This document shows, in pieces, positions 7,121 to 15,373 of a DNA stretch of 29,423 nucleotides. Under the pieces are notes generated by a model. That model saw only the letters and a program-made list of their open reading frames with translations. It ran no database searches and was not told where the DNA came from. Every line of letters begins with the position of its first letter. The first letter of the stretch is position 1. This DNA is from a virus. The position numbers were made by a program, and so were the translations under genes. The stretch covers positions 1 through 29,423 of the IMG/VR virus record IMGVR_UViG_3300015262_000031, one strand, 5' to 3'.

Positions 7121-7546
7121 CTACGGCACATCCTTGAAAAACACGTGATGCCCGAGCTTGAGCGTCTGCTTGGCGCCTTTCGCCCACGTCGGCGCCTTCG
7201 GCATGGTCGTCGCGTAATAGTGCATGGCGCCGCCGGTGGGATCTGGCACCTTGCCGTCGATTACCTGGTCCGCAGCAATACGCGCCTGGGCAAGCTCCCG
7301 GAACGGGATCGCCCTCGCGCCACTCAGGTATGTGTAGTTCGGGTCGCTCCTGTTCCAGCAGCTGAACTGATACGGCGCCTGGCACACACCGGCATAGCCC
7401 TCCCCCCACCACGATCTATCCTTGCCGTCATTCACACGATTGCGAATCGTCCAGGCCGCGGCGATCTGGCCGGCGAGACTCTCGCCACGCGCCTCACCCC
7501 ACAGGGTGCGCGCGAGGATGTCGCGGTCTTTCTCGGTAACAGGCAT
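7121..7546 (-). CDS. SleB-like cell wall hydrolase, phage endolysin
   Basis: 141 aa from ATG 7546, behind CCTGGAGAAAAG. The sequence is that of a Hydrolase_2 (SleB/CwlJ-type) domain: ARTLWGEARGE with the likely catalytic Glu18, AAAWTIRNRVND, then VCQAPYQFSCWN and GAMHYYA. These enzymes cut peptidoglycan as lytic transglycosylases. There is no signal peptide, so export would need a holin. It follows the tail-fibre genes, the usual place for lysis genes, with the two-TM gene after it. No intact spanin pair is visible nearby. Confidence 0.85.
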   Translation of the reverse strand: MPVTEKDRDILARTLWGEARGESLAGQIAAAWTIRNRVNDGKDRSWWGEGYAGVCQAPYQFSCWNRSDPNYTYLSGARAIPFRELAQARIAADQVIDGKVPDPTGGAMHYYATTMPKAPTWAKGAKQTLKLGHHVFFKDVP

Positions 7547-7561
7547 TTCTTTTCTCCAGGC

Positions 7562-7587
7562 AAAAAAATACCCGCTCAATGGCGGGT
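7562..7587 (-). terminator. Terminator upstream of the endolysin
   Basis: On the minus strand, ACCCGC-CATTGA-GCGGGT is followed by ATTTTTTT, directly before the CCTGGAGAAAA site of the endolysin. The 18-nt hairpin is identical to the one at 22875-22892. Confidence 0.65.
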
Positions 7588-7605
7588 GCGCGGGGCAATG
7601 CATAT

Positions 7606-8331
7606 TCAGATCTGTTCGGAGGCCAGCCCCATGGGCGCAGCTTCGATGTTAGGTATTGCGGGGGCCGCTGGCCAAACCGGGGCGGCGTGCCAAGTTGGCT
7701 GTGCGGTGACCTTACCCAGTGAAAACTTGTATCCCTTCCATGCTTTGAGGCTCATCAGCAGCGCATCCTGTTCAGCCAGGTCTTCGTCGGTGGCTTCTCC
7801 GGCATCGACGCCGTAACTGATCGTCTCAACCCGATCCTGAATTCGAAGAATCTGCGTTGCGGCGATGGCATTCCTCGTGGCGAGCTCTGCCTTCATCTTC
7901 AACAGATGTTCAGCCAGGGCGGACGCGTCCTTCATTTCCTTCGTGACCAACTTTGACCAGTCGATAATCCCCGGAACCGTGTAGGTGGGTATTTCGAATT
8001 CAGGCGGCTCTCCACCCTCCACAGGCAATGGCTGAGGGAAAGCAACGATCCCGTCAGGGACGTTTATCAGGTCGGAGGGAAACGCCTGCTCCTGACTGTA
8101 GTTGTCGGGGATCGGCAACGTCAGCATCAGGACCAGTTCACCGTCGACCAGCTGAACGCATTCACTCTGCGGAGCAAACCACTCCGATTCGATAGCTGAT
8201 CGCGGCAGAGTGTCCCCTTCTCGCATCGGCGAAAAGTCAAAAACCACACCGTTCAGAATCAGCTTACGGCCATCCTTCACGGCGACCAGGCGCTTGCCGA
8301 ACAGCAGTGGCGAAAGTTTGATATGCATCAT
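7606..8331 (-). CDS. Probable tail-fibre accessory or assembly protein
   Basis: 241 aa. ATG 8331 overlaps the stop of the tail-fibre gene (ATGA), with GGAAGGTG upstream; a GTG at 8340 is less likely. There is a beta-rich N-terminal part (residues 1-90), a proline-rich linker, a helical region around residues 110-180 and an alanine/proline-rich tail (HAAPVWPAAPAIPNIEAAP). Genes in this place after a tail fibre often encode fibre assembly chaperones or fibre tips. The role here comes from position and coupling; the family is not firmly recognised. Confidence 0.5.
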   Translation of the reverse strand: MMHIKLSPLLFGKRLVAVKDGRKLILNGVVFDFSPMREGDTLPRSAIESEWFAPQSECVQLVDGELVLMLTLPIPDNYSQEQAFPSDLINVPDGIVAFPQPLPVEGGEPPEFEIPTYTVPGIIDWSKLVTKEMKDASALAEHLLKMKAELATRNAIAATQILRIQDRVETISYGVDAGEATDEDLAEQDALLMSLKAWKGYKFSLGKVTAQPTWHAAPVWPAAPAIPNIEAAPMGLASEQI

Positions 8332-9314
8332 GCTGCCCACCTTCCGATAGCAAAATATTCCAGAGTGCCCGTAGCAGAGAACGAAGACGTTGCCATGACG
8401 TAAATGGAGTAGGAGTTCGCCGGCGGGTCATTATTCAGGTTCGACCACATTAACCTGCCGGCGGAAGTGAACTGAGCAAACACCACTGGTGTTGTCCCCG
8501 CAAGGAACGATACGGGGAACGCCCCCGAAAGGGACGTGAAGAACATGCTGCCGGACGCCGTGGTGATGTTTGCCGTCACTGAGCCAGTGACGCCGTAACA
8601 GATCATCTCGCCGCTCGCGTACTTGATGTATTTGCCGTTGGCCGTAGAACCGCTTTGGAAGATGTCACCAGTAGGGAGTCCGCCGGCCATGCTCACTGTC
8701 CCGAGAATGGCTGCGATGGCGGCGGCGCCAAGGCCAAGACCACTTCGGGCTGTGGACGGTGTACTTCCACCGGTGCCGCCCTGGGCAACAGTCAATGCTT
8801 TGGTCAAAGCATTGAGCTCTGTGATGTCCGCATTGACACCAGACTTCGCCGCACCGAGCGCTGCACGAGCTGCCGGGGCATCTGTTGCACCGGTGCCGCC
8901 ACGAGCCAAGGTCTGAACATCCAGAATCCCGAGGTTTGACTTCGCCTCCACCAGAGTGGCCCCGCCAGTACCGCCTTTGGTTACTGGCAGAACATCGTAG
9001 TTGCCGGTCGTTCCCAATGCCGCGAGTTTGGCGCCGTACTGATTGACCAGGGCGCGCAACGCGTCCGCCGAGTCCTTGACGTACCCTTGCAACGGAGCCA
9101 GCGCGTACCCCCCTGCACCGTTGGTTGCGCCTTGATAGTTCGGTGAGATAGACATGGCCGTATCGCTGGCAATGTTCGTCACTTCGTACCAGCCACCGTC
9201 AGGCCCCCGGAAGCCATCGCCCACACGGCTATTGGCAATAAAAGCGGTGCCCGTGCCAATGACGGCGTTCGAATTCAAGGTGACAGAGACCGTTCCTGAT
9301 TTGTACCAGGGCAT
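8328..9314 (-). CDS. Tail fibre protein
   Basis: 328 aa. The N-terminus (MPWYKSGTVSVTLNSNAVIG) resembles phage fibre-base domains. Three imperfect copies of a GGTG...LG unit occur at residues ~113-129, 138-154 and 178-194 (VTKGGTGGATLVEAKSNLG is the first), a repeat typical of phage fibre shafts. The C-terminal ~120 residues are Ser/Thr/Gly-rich and end in EYFAIGRWAA, probably the receptor-binding tip. The start follows CCTGGAGATACTC. It acts at the distal tail in host recognition. It is coupled to the next gene by ATGA. Confidence 0.75.
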   Translation of the reverse strand: MPWYKSGTVSVTLNSNAVIGTGTAFIANSRVGDGFRGPDGGWYEVTNIASDTAMSISPNYQGATNGAGGYALAPLQGYVKDSADALRALVNQYGAKLAALGTTGNYDVLPVTKGGTGGATLVEAKSNLGILDVQTLARGGTGATDAPAARAALGAAKSGVNADITELNALTKALTVAQGGTGGSTPSTARSGLGLGAAAIAAILGTVSMAGGLPTGDIFQSGSTANGKYIKYASGEMICYGVTGSVTANITTASGSMFFTSLSGAFPVSFLAGTTPVVFAQFTSAGRLMWSNLNNDPPANSYSIYVMATSSFSATGTLEYFAIGRWAA

Positions 9315-9338
9315 TGAGTATCTCCAGGAAAAATAGAC

Positions 9339-9998
9339 TCAGGCCAGTAACTTGGCGCAGAGAAATGGCCGGTGACCTTGGTCGGTCCAGGCGTTTGTTG
9401 CGAGGCTGTACATCATGATTCGACCATTGGCGTAATCGACAGCCAACGCACAGCCACCACCGGTTGAAGCGTTATGGCAGTTCATCGCAAAGGGGTTCAG
9501 CGAGATGTACTCCCCCGCCCCGAGCAGCTTGCCAATGGTCCAGATGTAGCGGCGCCCGACGGTGAGCACTTCGTCGCCGAGATAAGTCCAATTGCCGCCG
9601 GCAAAGGTAACGACCACAGCAGGGGCGCCGCTGTCGTACACCAGGGCTGCGTTCTGATCCCATAGCCGCAGTCCATACGCCGCTGTACCCATCGAAGCCC
9701 AGGCCGCAGCGAAGTACAGCCCGCTGAGACTGGCATTAACGACTGAGGCTTTCATCGAGAAACCGGTCCAGTTGCCCGGCCCGCCGGTGAACCACACGGA
9801 TATCGGTACCTGCATCACTCCCGCATCTGGCCGGATGAACACTAGAGGCGGATCCAGGCTCGTTACAGGCCGGGCGAAAGTGCCGGTAGCGTCACCACTA
9901 CCGGAATACGAACCTTTGGTCAGCATGCACAGTCGGGGAGCCTCGGAGTCAATCTGAACAAACGCGTTGTCGTTGATGCTCTGAAAGCCATAGCTCAT
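9339..9998 (-). CDS. Tail-tip structural protein, function unknown
   Basis: 219 aa, strongly beta-rich with many Gly, Trp and Tyr (FTGGPGNWTGFSMKASVVNA), and no signal or membrane segment. It overlaps the preceding gene by ATGA (9995-9998) and lies between J and the tail fibre, so it is very likely a virion component of the tail tip, perhaps a collar or adhesin. A 24-nt gap with a CCTGGAGA site separates it from the fibre gene. The family is not recognised. Confidence 0.6.
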   Translation of the reverse strand: MSYGFQSINDNAFVQIDSEAPRLCMLTKGSYSGSGDATGTFARPVTSLDPPLVFIRPDAGVMQVPISVWFTGGPGNWTGFSMKASVVNASLSGLYFAAAWASMGTAAYGLRLWDQNAALVYDSGAPAVVVTFAGGNWTYLGDEVLTVGRRYIWTIGKLLGAGEYISLNPFAMNCHNASTGGGCALAVDYANGRIMMYSLATNAWTDQGHRPFLCAKLLA

Positions 9999-10351
9999 GT
10001 CGAAAACCTTATGGCGTAGCCTTTGGCGACAATCCGTGTCTGGGTGACACCTGCGGCAGCTGATGGATTTTTTGCCAGAACCGTTACCTGTCCCGAGGCA
10101 GTGGTGACGTAGGGATAAGATTTGGTATTTCCCAACCCATCGTTCTCTGCTGATTGCACGTCTTGCGCTCTGGTCGGAATGATCATGAACACGCAGTTAG
10201 CCGGGTTAAAACCCGGGATACTGATCGTGTAACTGGGCGTGGTCCCGCTGAAGTCGATCACGCCCTGCCAGAGCACCTGATAGGTGAAACTGTTGGTGTC
10301 CATGGCGAGCTGACCGCTCTCGTTAAAGACACGCAGGCCAAATAGAGCCAT
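9995..10351 (-). CDS. Small tail-tip protein downstream of J
   Basis: 118 aa. It opens MALFGLRVFNESGQLAMD and is beta-rich throughout; openings of this kind (FNESGQ.. D) are common in small Pseudomonas phage proteins encoded after J. It begins 4 nt after the J stop and overlaps the next gene by ATGA. It probably decorates the tail tip. The function is unknown. Confidence 0.6.
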   Translation of the reverse strand: MALFGLRVFNESGQLAMDTNSFTYQVLWQGVIDFSGTTPSYTISIPGFNPANCVFMIIPTRAQDVQSAENDGLGNTKSYPYVTTASGQVTVLAKNPSAAAGVTQTRIVAKGYAIRFST

Positions 10352-10355
10352 TTGA

Positions 10356-13300
10356 TTACCCCAGGTAGCCGAGACGGACGCGCAACACGTTGTTGGCGTC
10401 GTAGACCGATACGTTCAGCGAGTTGATCACCAGGCGCCCCTGCCCCGGGACTATGCCGTTAATCTCCAGCGTTCCGTCTTTATTGAGAATCCAGCCTTGC
10501 TGACCGGCGATGTAGTTGGTGGAGCTGATGTAGCTGCCGATCTTGGCGTTGGTGATGGTTCCGTCGGCGATGAACGCCGAGTTGATGAACACCTGGCCAC
10601 CCTGCACCGCAAACGGAACCGAAATGGCGCCGCCGGCGATGGTATTGACGATGGCAAACCGATCCGCGCTGACCAGGAACTGGCTTTGCAAACCAGCACC
10701 GGTGTTCTCGATGCCCAGGCCGATACCTGCGGCGATGTACTTGCCATCGGCCGCCACCTGCATTTTCACCGACCACATGGTGTTCAGCTTGCCGGCCGTG
10801 TCCGCGTAGGCCGTCGACGTCTGCTGGATAGCCGCAGTGTTTTGTCCGACCGACACGTTCAACTGGTCGATCTTGGTGGCCGTCGCTGACTCGTTGGTGG
10901 CCACCACCTGTTCCAGCTCGGTGATGTTGGCCGCGTTCTCGCCGATCTTCGCATCGAAGGTGGTGATACGCTGCGCAAACGCCTCGTTTTCAGAGGTGCG
11001 AACCTTGGATTCCGAAGCGATGGCCGCGGTGCTGGACCAACCCTTGAGGGCGTCGGCCAGGTCCCCTTCCCCGTTGTCGTCTCGCGACGATGCTCGAAGC
11101 GCCTGGAATGCAGTTGCTTGGGCGGTGACAACGCCGTCGATCTCGGTGATGTCTTGAGTGTTGAAGGCTACCTGTTGAGCCAGCCCGTTCGCCGTCTCGA
11201 TTGACTCACCGACATCCAGCCAGTAGGTCGCATTCGGCGGCGGGGTGTTGATTGGCACCTCGCCCTTTGCCTGGAAGATATGGCCGTCCGTAACCACCAT
11301 CTGGTCTTTCTCGTAGACCTGATCCGGCTTGTAGGCGGTCAGGCCGTCAAGCGCGTAGATCTGGTCCTGAAGACCGGGGATTTTGTTGATCTCGTCCAGC
11401 AGGTCCTGACCCAGTTCCGTCTCGCCAATCTGACCAGCGATCATTTCCAAGATGGCCGCCGCGTCCGCGCTCGACTGACCCATAACGCCAAGCCCGATCG
11501 GGTACCAAGGCCCGATGTTGCCAATGCGGTCTACCAACCGCGCCCAGAAGAAAAACGTCACGCCGGCACGCAGCCCTAGCATCGAGAAATCACTTTGCGG
11601 GTATGACAGGTCCGTCAGCTTGGTGGCGGCCTCGAGACTGGTCGTCGGCCCATACCAGATTTCCGTGCGCTGGGTGTCCTCGGCGCCAGCCGGGAAGCCC
11701 CACTTCAGATAGATGCCGAACAGCAATGGCGTGGCCGTCAGGTATGAAACCGCCGGCGGCAATCCCACCTTACCCTTGAGGTTGGTCAGCATCGAGCTGC
11801 GCCAGATCGAGGAGATGTCGAAAGAGCTGACCGCGCGGACGCGGGCCAAGTAATCGCCTGCATAGATGCCGACGACATCCACGCCGGTGGAGCCCGTACG
11901 CGGCAGTTTGATCCAGTTGCCGCTGTCCTTACGCCACTCAACGTCATATGCAACTGCGCCGTTCACCGCCGGCCAAGTAATAGACATGGTGGCCACGGCT
12001 ATGCCCTGGGACACGACAGAGTTCGACGTGACCGTCACGCTCGCCGGCGCCGGAACGACGGTGATCGGAATCACGCTGATTGGGCGTTCCTCCAGACGGG
12101 CGCCAGTGTCGATGTGAGCGAACTTGCTCGGGTCGTACTGGACGGCCGAGATCTCAAATACACCAGGCTCCGGCCGCGAAACTGCCGTAACCCGATAAAG
12201 CGGTACGGCCAAGTCATCGGCATCCAGCGCCCAGACAAGTTCAGGCTCAGGCACCGCAGAGAAGGCAACCGTCACGGTAACCACACGCCCCGCCACCGAT
12301 TGCACGGTACGGCCCTCGCACTTGCCGTTGGGCAGGTTCACGATCAAACGGTCCCCGGCCTTGGCCTGGGTGTCCCGGTCCAGCGTGATAGCGCGGCCAG
12401 CAACCGCCGAGATGCGCCCACCAATCGCGCGGCCGGCCAACAGTTCGTCAGCCACCGGAATGACGTAGCCAGGCAACGGGATGCGACCATCCAGGCCAAC
12501 ACGGAAGTTGATTCCGCGATCTTTCGAGTTGGTCAGCAGTGCCCATTTACCCCGGCGCTGCGCTTCCGATTCACGGGTGCAGCCGATTGCGCTGATCTCC
12601 AGCGGGTTGTCGCCGTAGCGCCGCTGAAGCTTGGCATCGGTCACCGCGGTGACGTCGGTGTCGTAGTTGTTGGCCGGGTTGTCGTAGCTGATCAGGGCTC
12701 GACTGTAGCGAGTGCGCTCCGATGCGCTCGAGTAAGTGAACTTGCCGTCGATGACATTCGCCCGGGTATAGGCAAAGTCGAAGTCGGTGGCGCGCGGCAT
12801 GTCCGACAGCGTGAAGACCTGGCCCTGAGCCCAGTAGGTCATGCCCCGGTAGATCGCCGAGATATCGCGCAGCAGGGCCCAGGCATCGGCCTTGCCCTGG
12901 AGGTTCAGGTTGCAGATGAAGCGCGGCTCTTGGCCGCCTTTACCATCGGGAACCAGTTGATCGCAGTACTGGGCGATCCGGTACAGCTCCCACTTGTCGA
13001 CCTGCCACGGCTTGATGCGACGGCCCAAGCCGAAACGATCATTCACCGTGATGCCGTAGGTGATCCACGCCGGATTATCGGTCCAGGCCTCCTTGAGAGT
13101 GCCGTCCCAGATACCGGTATAGCTTCGAGCTTCCGGGTTGTAGTTGCTGGGCACCAGCCATTTGCGGGCTTGGCATTCGATGGTCACCGCCGGAATGTTG
13201 CGAAACTGCTCGGCCGAGAATTCGATGTAGAGCAGCGCCGTGTTCGGATAGCGCAGCTTGGCGTCGATGACTTCGGTGAAGCCAGCGATTTGCATGGTGT

Positions 13301-13919
13301 CGGCGATTTTATTGTTGTTCTGGTTCGGTGTAATGCGGGTGACGCGGATCAACCAGCCGCTAGTAGCGGCGGGCAGATCAATTCGGCGAGTTCGCTCATA
13401 GGTGCTGGTGGTTTTACCGTCGACGGCTTCGCTCAGCACCTGCTGATAGGCCCCACCGTCGGTGGCCAGCTCAACCTTGTATTCAATCCGATAGCCATTC
13501 ACGTTACCGCTGGCATCAACCGATTGCAGCGCAGGCCAGGCGAAGCGCAGGCGCACTGCTGACAGCTCGGTATTGCTGATCGCTCGAACCCACGGCGTGC
13601 CGCTGCGCAATTCGATTCCCAGAGAGGTTTCGTTCTCGATGGACGGGATACCCTGGATGTAACTCTGCTCGACTGAGCCGCTGCGGAACTCCCACTTAAC
13701 GTTGGGGAAGTTCATATTGCCCTGGGGATCTTGCAGCGGCGTGTTGTCGAGGAAGATGTCTTGTGCGGTCGGGTTGCCGGCGAACTCGCCCTCCCCGATC
13801 GCGATCAGGATCTTGGCCACGGCCACCGAACGCAGGCTGTCCGGCGCCTCGGTCGGCGTCTTCGGCTTGTCCGATCCGCCCTTGGCGCCGTAGATATCAA
13901 GCTGCTGTGCTGCGCCCAT
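10356..13919 (-). CDS. J: Tail tip host-specificity protein J
   Basis: 1187 aa from ATG 13919, behind GGAGAAAAGC; the frame is open to 14048, but the extension overlaps gene I and reads poorly. This is the central tail fibre of lambda-type phages. The N-terminal ~600 residues match the conserved J core (GAKGGSDKPKTPTEAPDSLR at the start, LNLQGKADAWALLRDISAIY in the middle). A fibronectin-III-like segment follows (~residues 640-730), then a short aromatic carbohydrate-binding-like module around YKPDQVYEKDQMVV. The rest is a helical repeat region and a variable C-terminus ending RVRLGYLG. The C-terminus is expected to contact the receptor. Gene I precedes it. Confidence 0.92.
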   Translation of the reverse strand: MGAAQQLDIYGAKGGSDKPKTPTEAPDSLRSVAVAKILIAIGEGEFAGNPTAQDIFLDNTPLQDPQGNMNFPNVKWEFRSGSVEQSYIQGIPSIENETSLGIELRSGTPWVRAISNTELSAVRLRFAWPALQSVDASGNVNGYRIEYKVELATDGGAYQQVLSEAVDGKTTSTYERTRRIDLPAATSGWLIRVTRITPNQNNNKIADTMQIAGFTEVIDAKLRYPNTALLYIEFSAEQFRNIPAVTIECQARKWLVPSNYNPEARSYTGIWDGTLKEAWTDNPAWITYGITVNDRFGLGRRIKPWQVDKWELYRIAQYCDQLVPDGKGGQEPRFICNLNLQGKADAWALLRDISAIYRGMTYWAQGQVFTLSDMPRATDFDFAYTRANVIDGKFTYSSASERTRYSRALISYDNPANNYDTDVTAVTDAKLQRRYGDNPLEISAIGCTRESEAQRRGKWALLTNSKDRGINFRVGLDGRIPLPGYVIPVADELLAGRAIGGRISAVAGRAITLDRDTQAKAGDRLIVNLPNGKCEGRTVQSVAGRVVTVTVAFSAVPEPELVWALDADDLAVPLYRVTAVSRPEPGVFEISAVQYDPSKFAHIDTGARLEERPISVIPITVVPAPASVTVTSNSVVSQGIAVATMSITWPAVNGAVAYDVEWRKDSGNWIKLPRTGSTGVDVVGIYAGDYLARVRAVSSFDISSIWRSSMLTNLKGKVGLPPAVSYLTATPLLFGIYLKWGFPAGAEDTQRTEIWYGPTTSLEAATKLTDLSYPQSDFSMLGLRAGVTFFFWARLVDRIGNIGPWYPIGLGVMGQSSADAAAILEMIAGQIGETELGQDLLDEINKIPGLQDQIYALDGLTAYKPDQVYEKDQMVVTDGHIFQAKGEVPINTPPPNATYWLDVGESIETANGLAQQVAFNTQDITEIDGVVTAQATAFQALRASSRDDNGEGDLADALKGWSSTAAIASESKVRTSENEAFAQRITTFDAKIGENAANITELEQVVATNESATATKIDQLNVSVGQNTAAIQQTSTAYADTAGKLNTMWSVKMQVAADGKYIAAGIGLGIENTGAGLQSQFLVSADRFAIVNTIAGGAISVPFAVQGGQVFINSAFIADGTITNAKIGSYISSTNYIAGQQGWILNKDGTLEINGIVPGQGRLVINSLNVSVYDANNVLRVRLGYLG

Positions 13920-13936
13920 GCTTTTCTCCAGGCAAT

Positions 13937-13957
13937 AAAAAACCGCCTCATGGGCGG
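13937..13957 (-). terminator. Terminator between I and J
   Basis: On the minus strand, CCGCC-CATGA-GGCGG is followed by TTTTTT. The J ribosome-binding site (CCTGGAGAAAA) begins a few bases later. Confidence 0.6.
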
Positions 13958-13978
13958 CTGTGTTGTTCAGCGATTTGG

Positions 13979-14581
13979 CTACATCTGGTCTTCTGCGTAG
14001 ATCGCGGCACTGATGATCGCGCCACCCCACCGACGCTTGCCGATGCAAAGCGGTACCGGGTTACCTGACGCCGTGGTGTTCTTCGCGCTGCCGAAGGCAT
14101 AGCCCGGAGTGTTCTCGGGGGCTGCGCTCGTCTTCAGGCCTTTGGCTTGCGGACTCAGCATTTGAATGACTCCGCTGATCACCATTGCAGCGCCAACCTG
14201 ATAGAGGAATGGTGAAGCTGCAGCGAACGGTGTGAAAGACAGCACAAATGCGACAGCGATTAGGACGGAGCCAACAATGGTTTGAAAGGATCCGCCCCGC
14301 TTGCTCCCTGTGACTACAGGTGCAATACGAATTTCGTCAGAGCCACTGAAACTCAGTTCGTTCTCTTGAACGGTTTTAGAGCCGCGGAAGACCGCGAACT
14401 CAATCCCTTGGGATTTTGCATTTGAAATGAAACGCTCAAACCCGGGGATTTGGATGCACAGTGCTTTTATGGCTTCCGCCGGAGAGCGCACCGATAGTCT
14501 GAATGATCGACCGAATTGCCGCAGTTGCCCGTAAAGCCTGATCGTGGTCATGGGCTGATAGGCGATAGAAAATGCAGCCAT
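13979..14581 (-). CDS. I: Tail assembly protein I
   Basis: 200 aa, lambda tail assembly protein I family. The N-terminal region (TIRLYGQLRQFGRSFRLSV, then EAIKALCIQIPGFE) is beta-grasp-like, as usual for the family. Two hydrophobic glycine-rich segments follow (residues ~100-120 and ~125-145), then a C-terminus with GSAKNTTASGNPVPLCIGKR. In lambda, I and K are needed to assemble the tail tip around J. ATG 14581 is preceded by CCTGGAGAAAAC. It lies between the accessory cassette and J, where lambda has K-I-J in direct succession. Confidence 0.85.
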   Translation of the reverse strand: MAAFSIAYQPMTTIRLYGQLRQFGRSFRLSVRSPAEAIKALCIQIPGFERFISNAKSQGIEFAVFRGSKTVQENELSFSGSDEIRIAPVVTGSKRGGSFQTIVGSVLIAVAFVLSFTPFAAASPFLYQVGAAMVISGVIQMLSPQAKGLKTSAAPENTPGYAFGSAKNTTASGNPVPLCIGKRRWGGAIISAAIYAEDQM

Positions 14582-14597
14582 TGTTTTCTCCAGGTAT

Positions 14598-14624
14598 AAA
14601 AAAACCGCCTCTCGAGCGGTTTTT
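14598..14624. terminator. Bidirectional terminator between the lipoprotein gene and I
   Basis: AAAACCGC pairs with GCGGTTTT (14601-14608 with 14616-14623). T runs lie on both sides, so it can act in both directions. It closes the accessory cassette on the side of gene I. Confidence 0.7.
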
Positions 14625-14629
14625 AAATC

Positions 14630-15052
14630 TCACAGCGTCGTAGGCAAAATATCTATCTGCCCATCGCCACCAGTAAACACTCGGTACTTCTTCACTGAGT
14701 TTTGTGCTGCTACCGCATCTCGCTCGATACGCTCGGTGCCCATCCCACACATTCCTGATCCAGAATAGGCGGCACCCAAAGTCAACGGACCTGGCGCCAC
14801 AAAGAATGCTGCTTTCTGCCCAGGGTCAAGCAAAGCAACCTTCTCGCCGTCGATAAAGACAGCCATTGAACAGAAACTACCCGTATGTCCCGAGTCGCGT
14901 ATCACCTGAACTGTTCCGAAGCTACCCGCAGGCTTGCTTTGGAATTTCAAAAGCTGCTGGGCAGGAGCCTGCGATGCTTGGGAAGAAGGAACTGGAGATG
15001 TAGAACACCCCGCCAACGCCACCAGCACCAATGCCCCTACGGAAATTTTCAT
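14630..15052 (-). CDS. Phage-encoded lipoprotein, possible superinfection exclusion protein
   Basis: 140 aa with a lipoprotein signal: MKISVGALVLVALAGC, lipobox LAGC with Cys16. A Ser/Ala/Pro/Gln linker follows, then a beta-rich domain of ~100 residues with FIDGEKVALLDPGQ and APGPLTLGAAYSG. A GAGGGA site precedes the ATG. It is expected in the outer or inner membrane, facing the periplasm. Lambdoid and T5-like phages place lipoproteins such as Cor or Llp near receptor-binding genes to block reinfection through the same receptor; the position next to I and J suggests the same, but no sequence match to those proteins was recognised. A terminator follows the stop. Confidence 0.7.
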   Translation of the reverse strand: MKISVGALVLVALAGCSTSPVPSSQASQAPAQQLLKFQSKPAGSFGTVQVIRDSGHTGSFCSMAVFIDGEKVALLDPGQKAAFFVAPGPLTLGAAYSGSGMCGMGTERIERDAVAAQNSVKKYRVFTGGDGQIDILPTTL

Positions 15053-15373
15053 GTCATTCCCTCGCTGAGATTTGACGAGACCTTATCACCAACGAGCGAG
15101 CAACACGAAAGCCCAAAATCAGCGAGGATCCTCCGGTTCGCTGCCTGCTCTCTATACAGTCCGGATGTGAAATCAAGTTTCGCAGCGCCCAGAGGTAGCC
15201 CTCGACTGAAATCCAGCTATGAATGGACCAATAGGCTTGACGAGATCGTTCCACCATATACTTCTGCTCAGCAGCAGCCAAATTATGCTCTAGACTTTTA
15301 TCAATTAAAACGCAAAACAAAGGTAAAACGTATAGCAAGCAACTACACGTTTTTCGCAGCTGGAAGGTATCTT

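Noticed and set aside
7064-7816. 250-codon plus-strand open frame across the endolysin
   Set aside because: It is the complement of the SleB-type endolysin and of the fibre accessory gene; arginine/alanine-rich shadow coding.
12114-13562. Long open frame (482 codons) on the plus strand inside J
   Set aside because: It is antisense to the conserved core of J, has no phage-like or other recognisable sequence, and reflects the GC-rich codon pattern of J.
14885-15373. N-terminal extension of the plus-strand membrane protein
   Set aside because: It overlaps the lipoprotein gene antisense and reads as unstructured sequence. ATG 15374 has a good ribosome-binding site.
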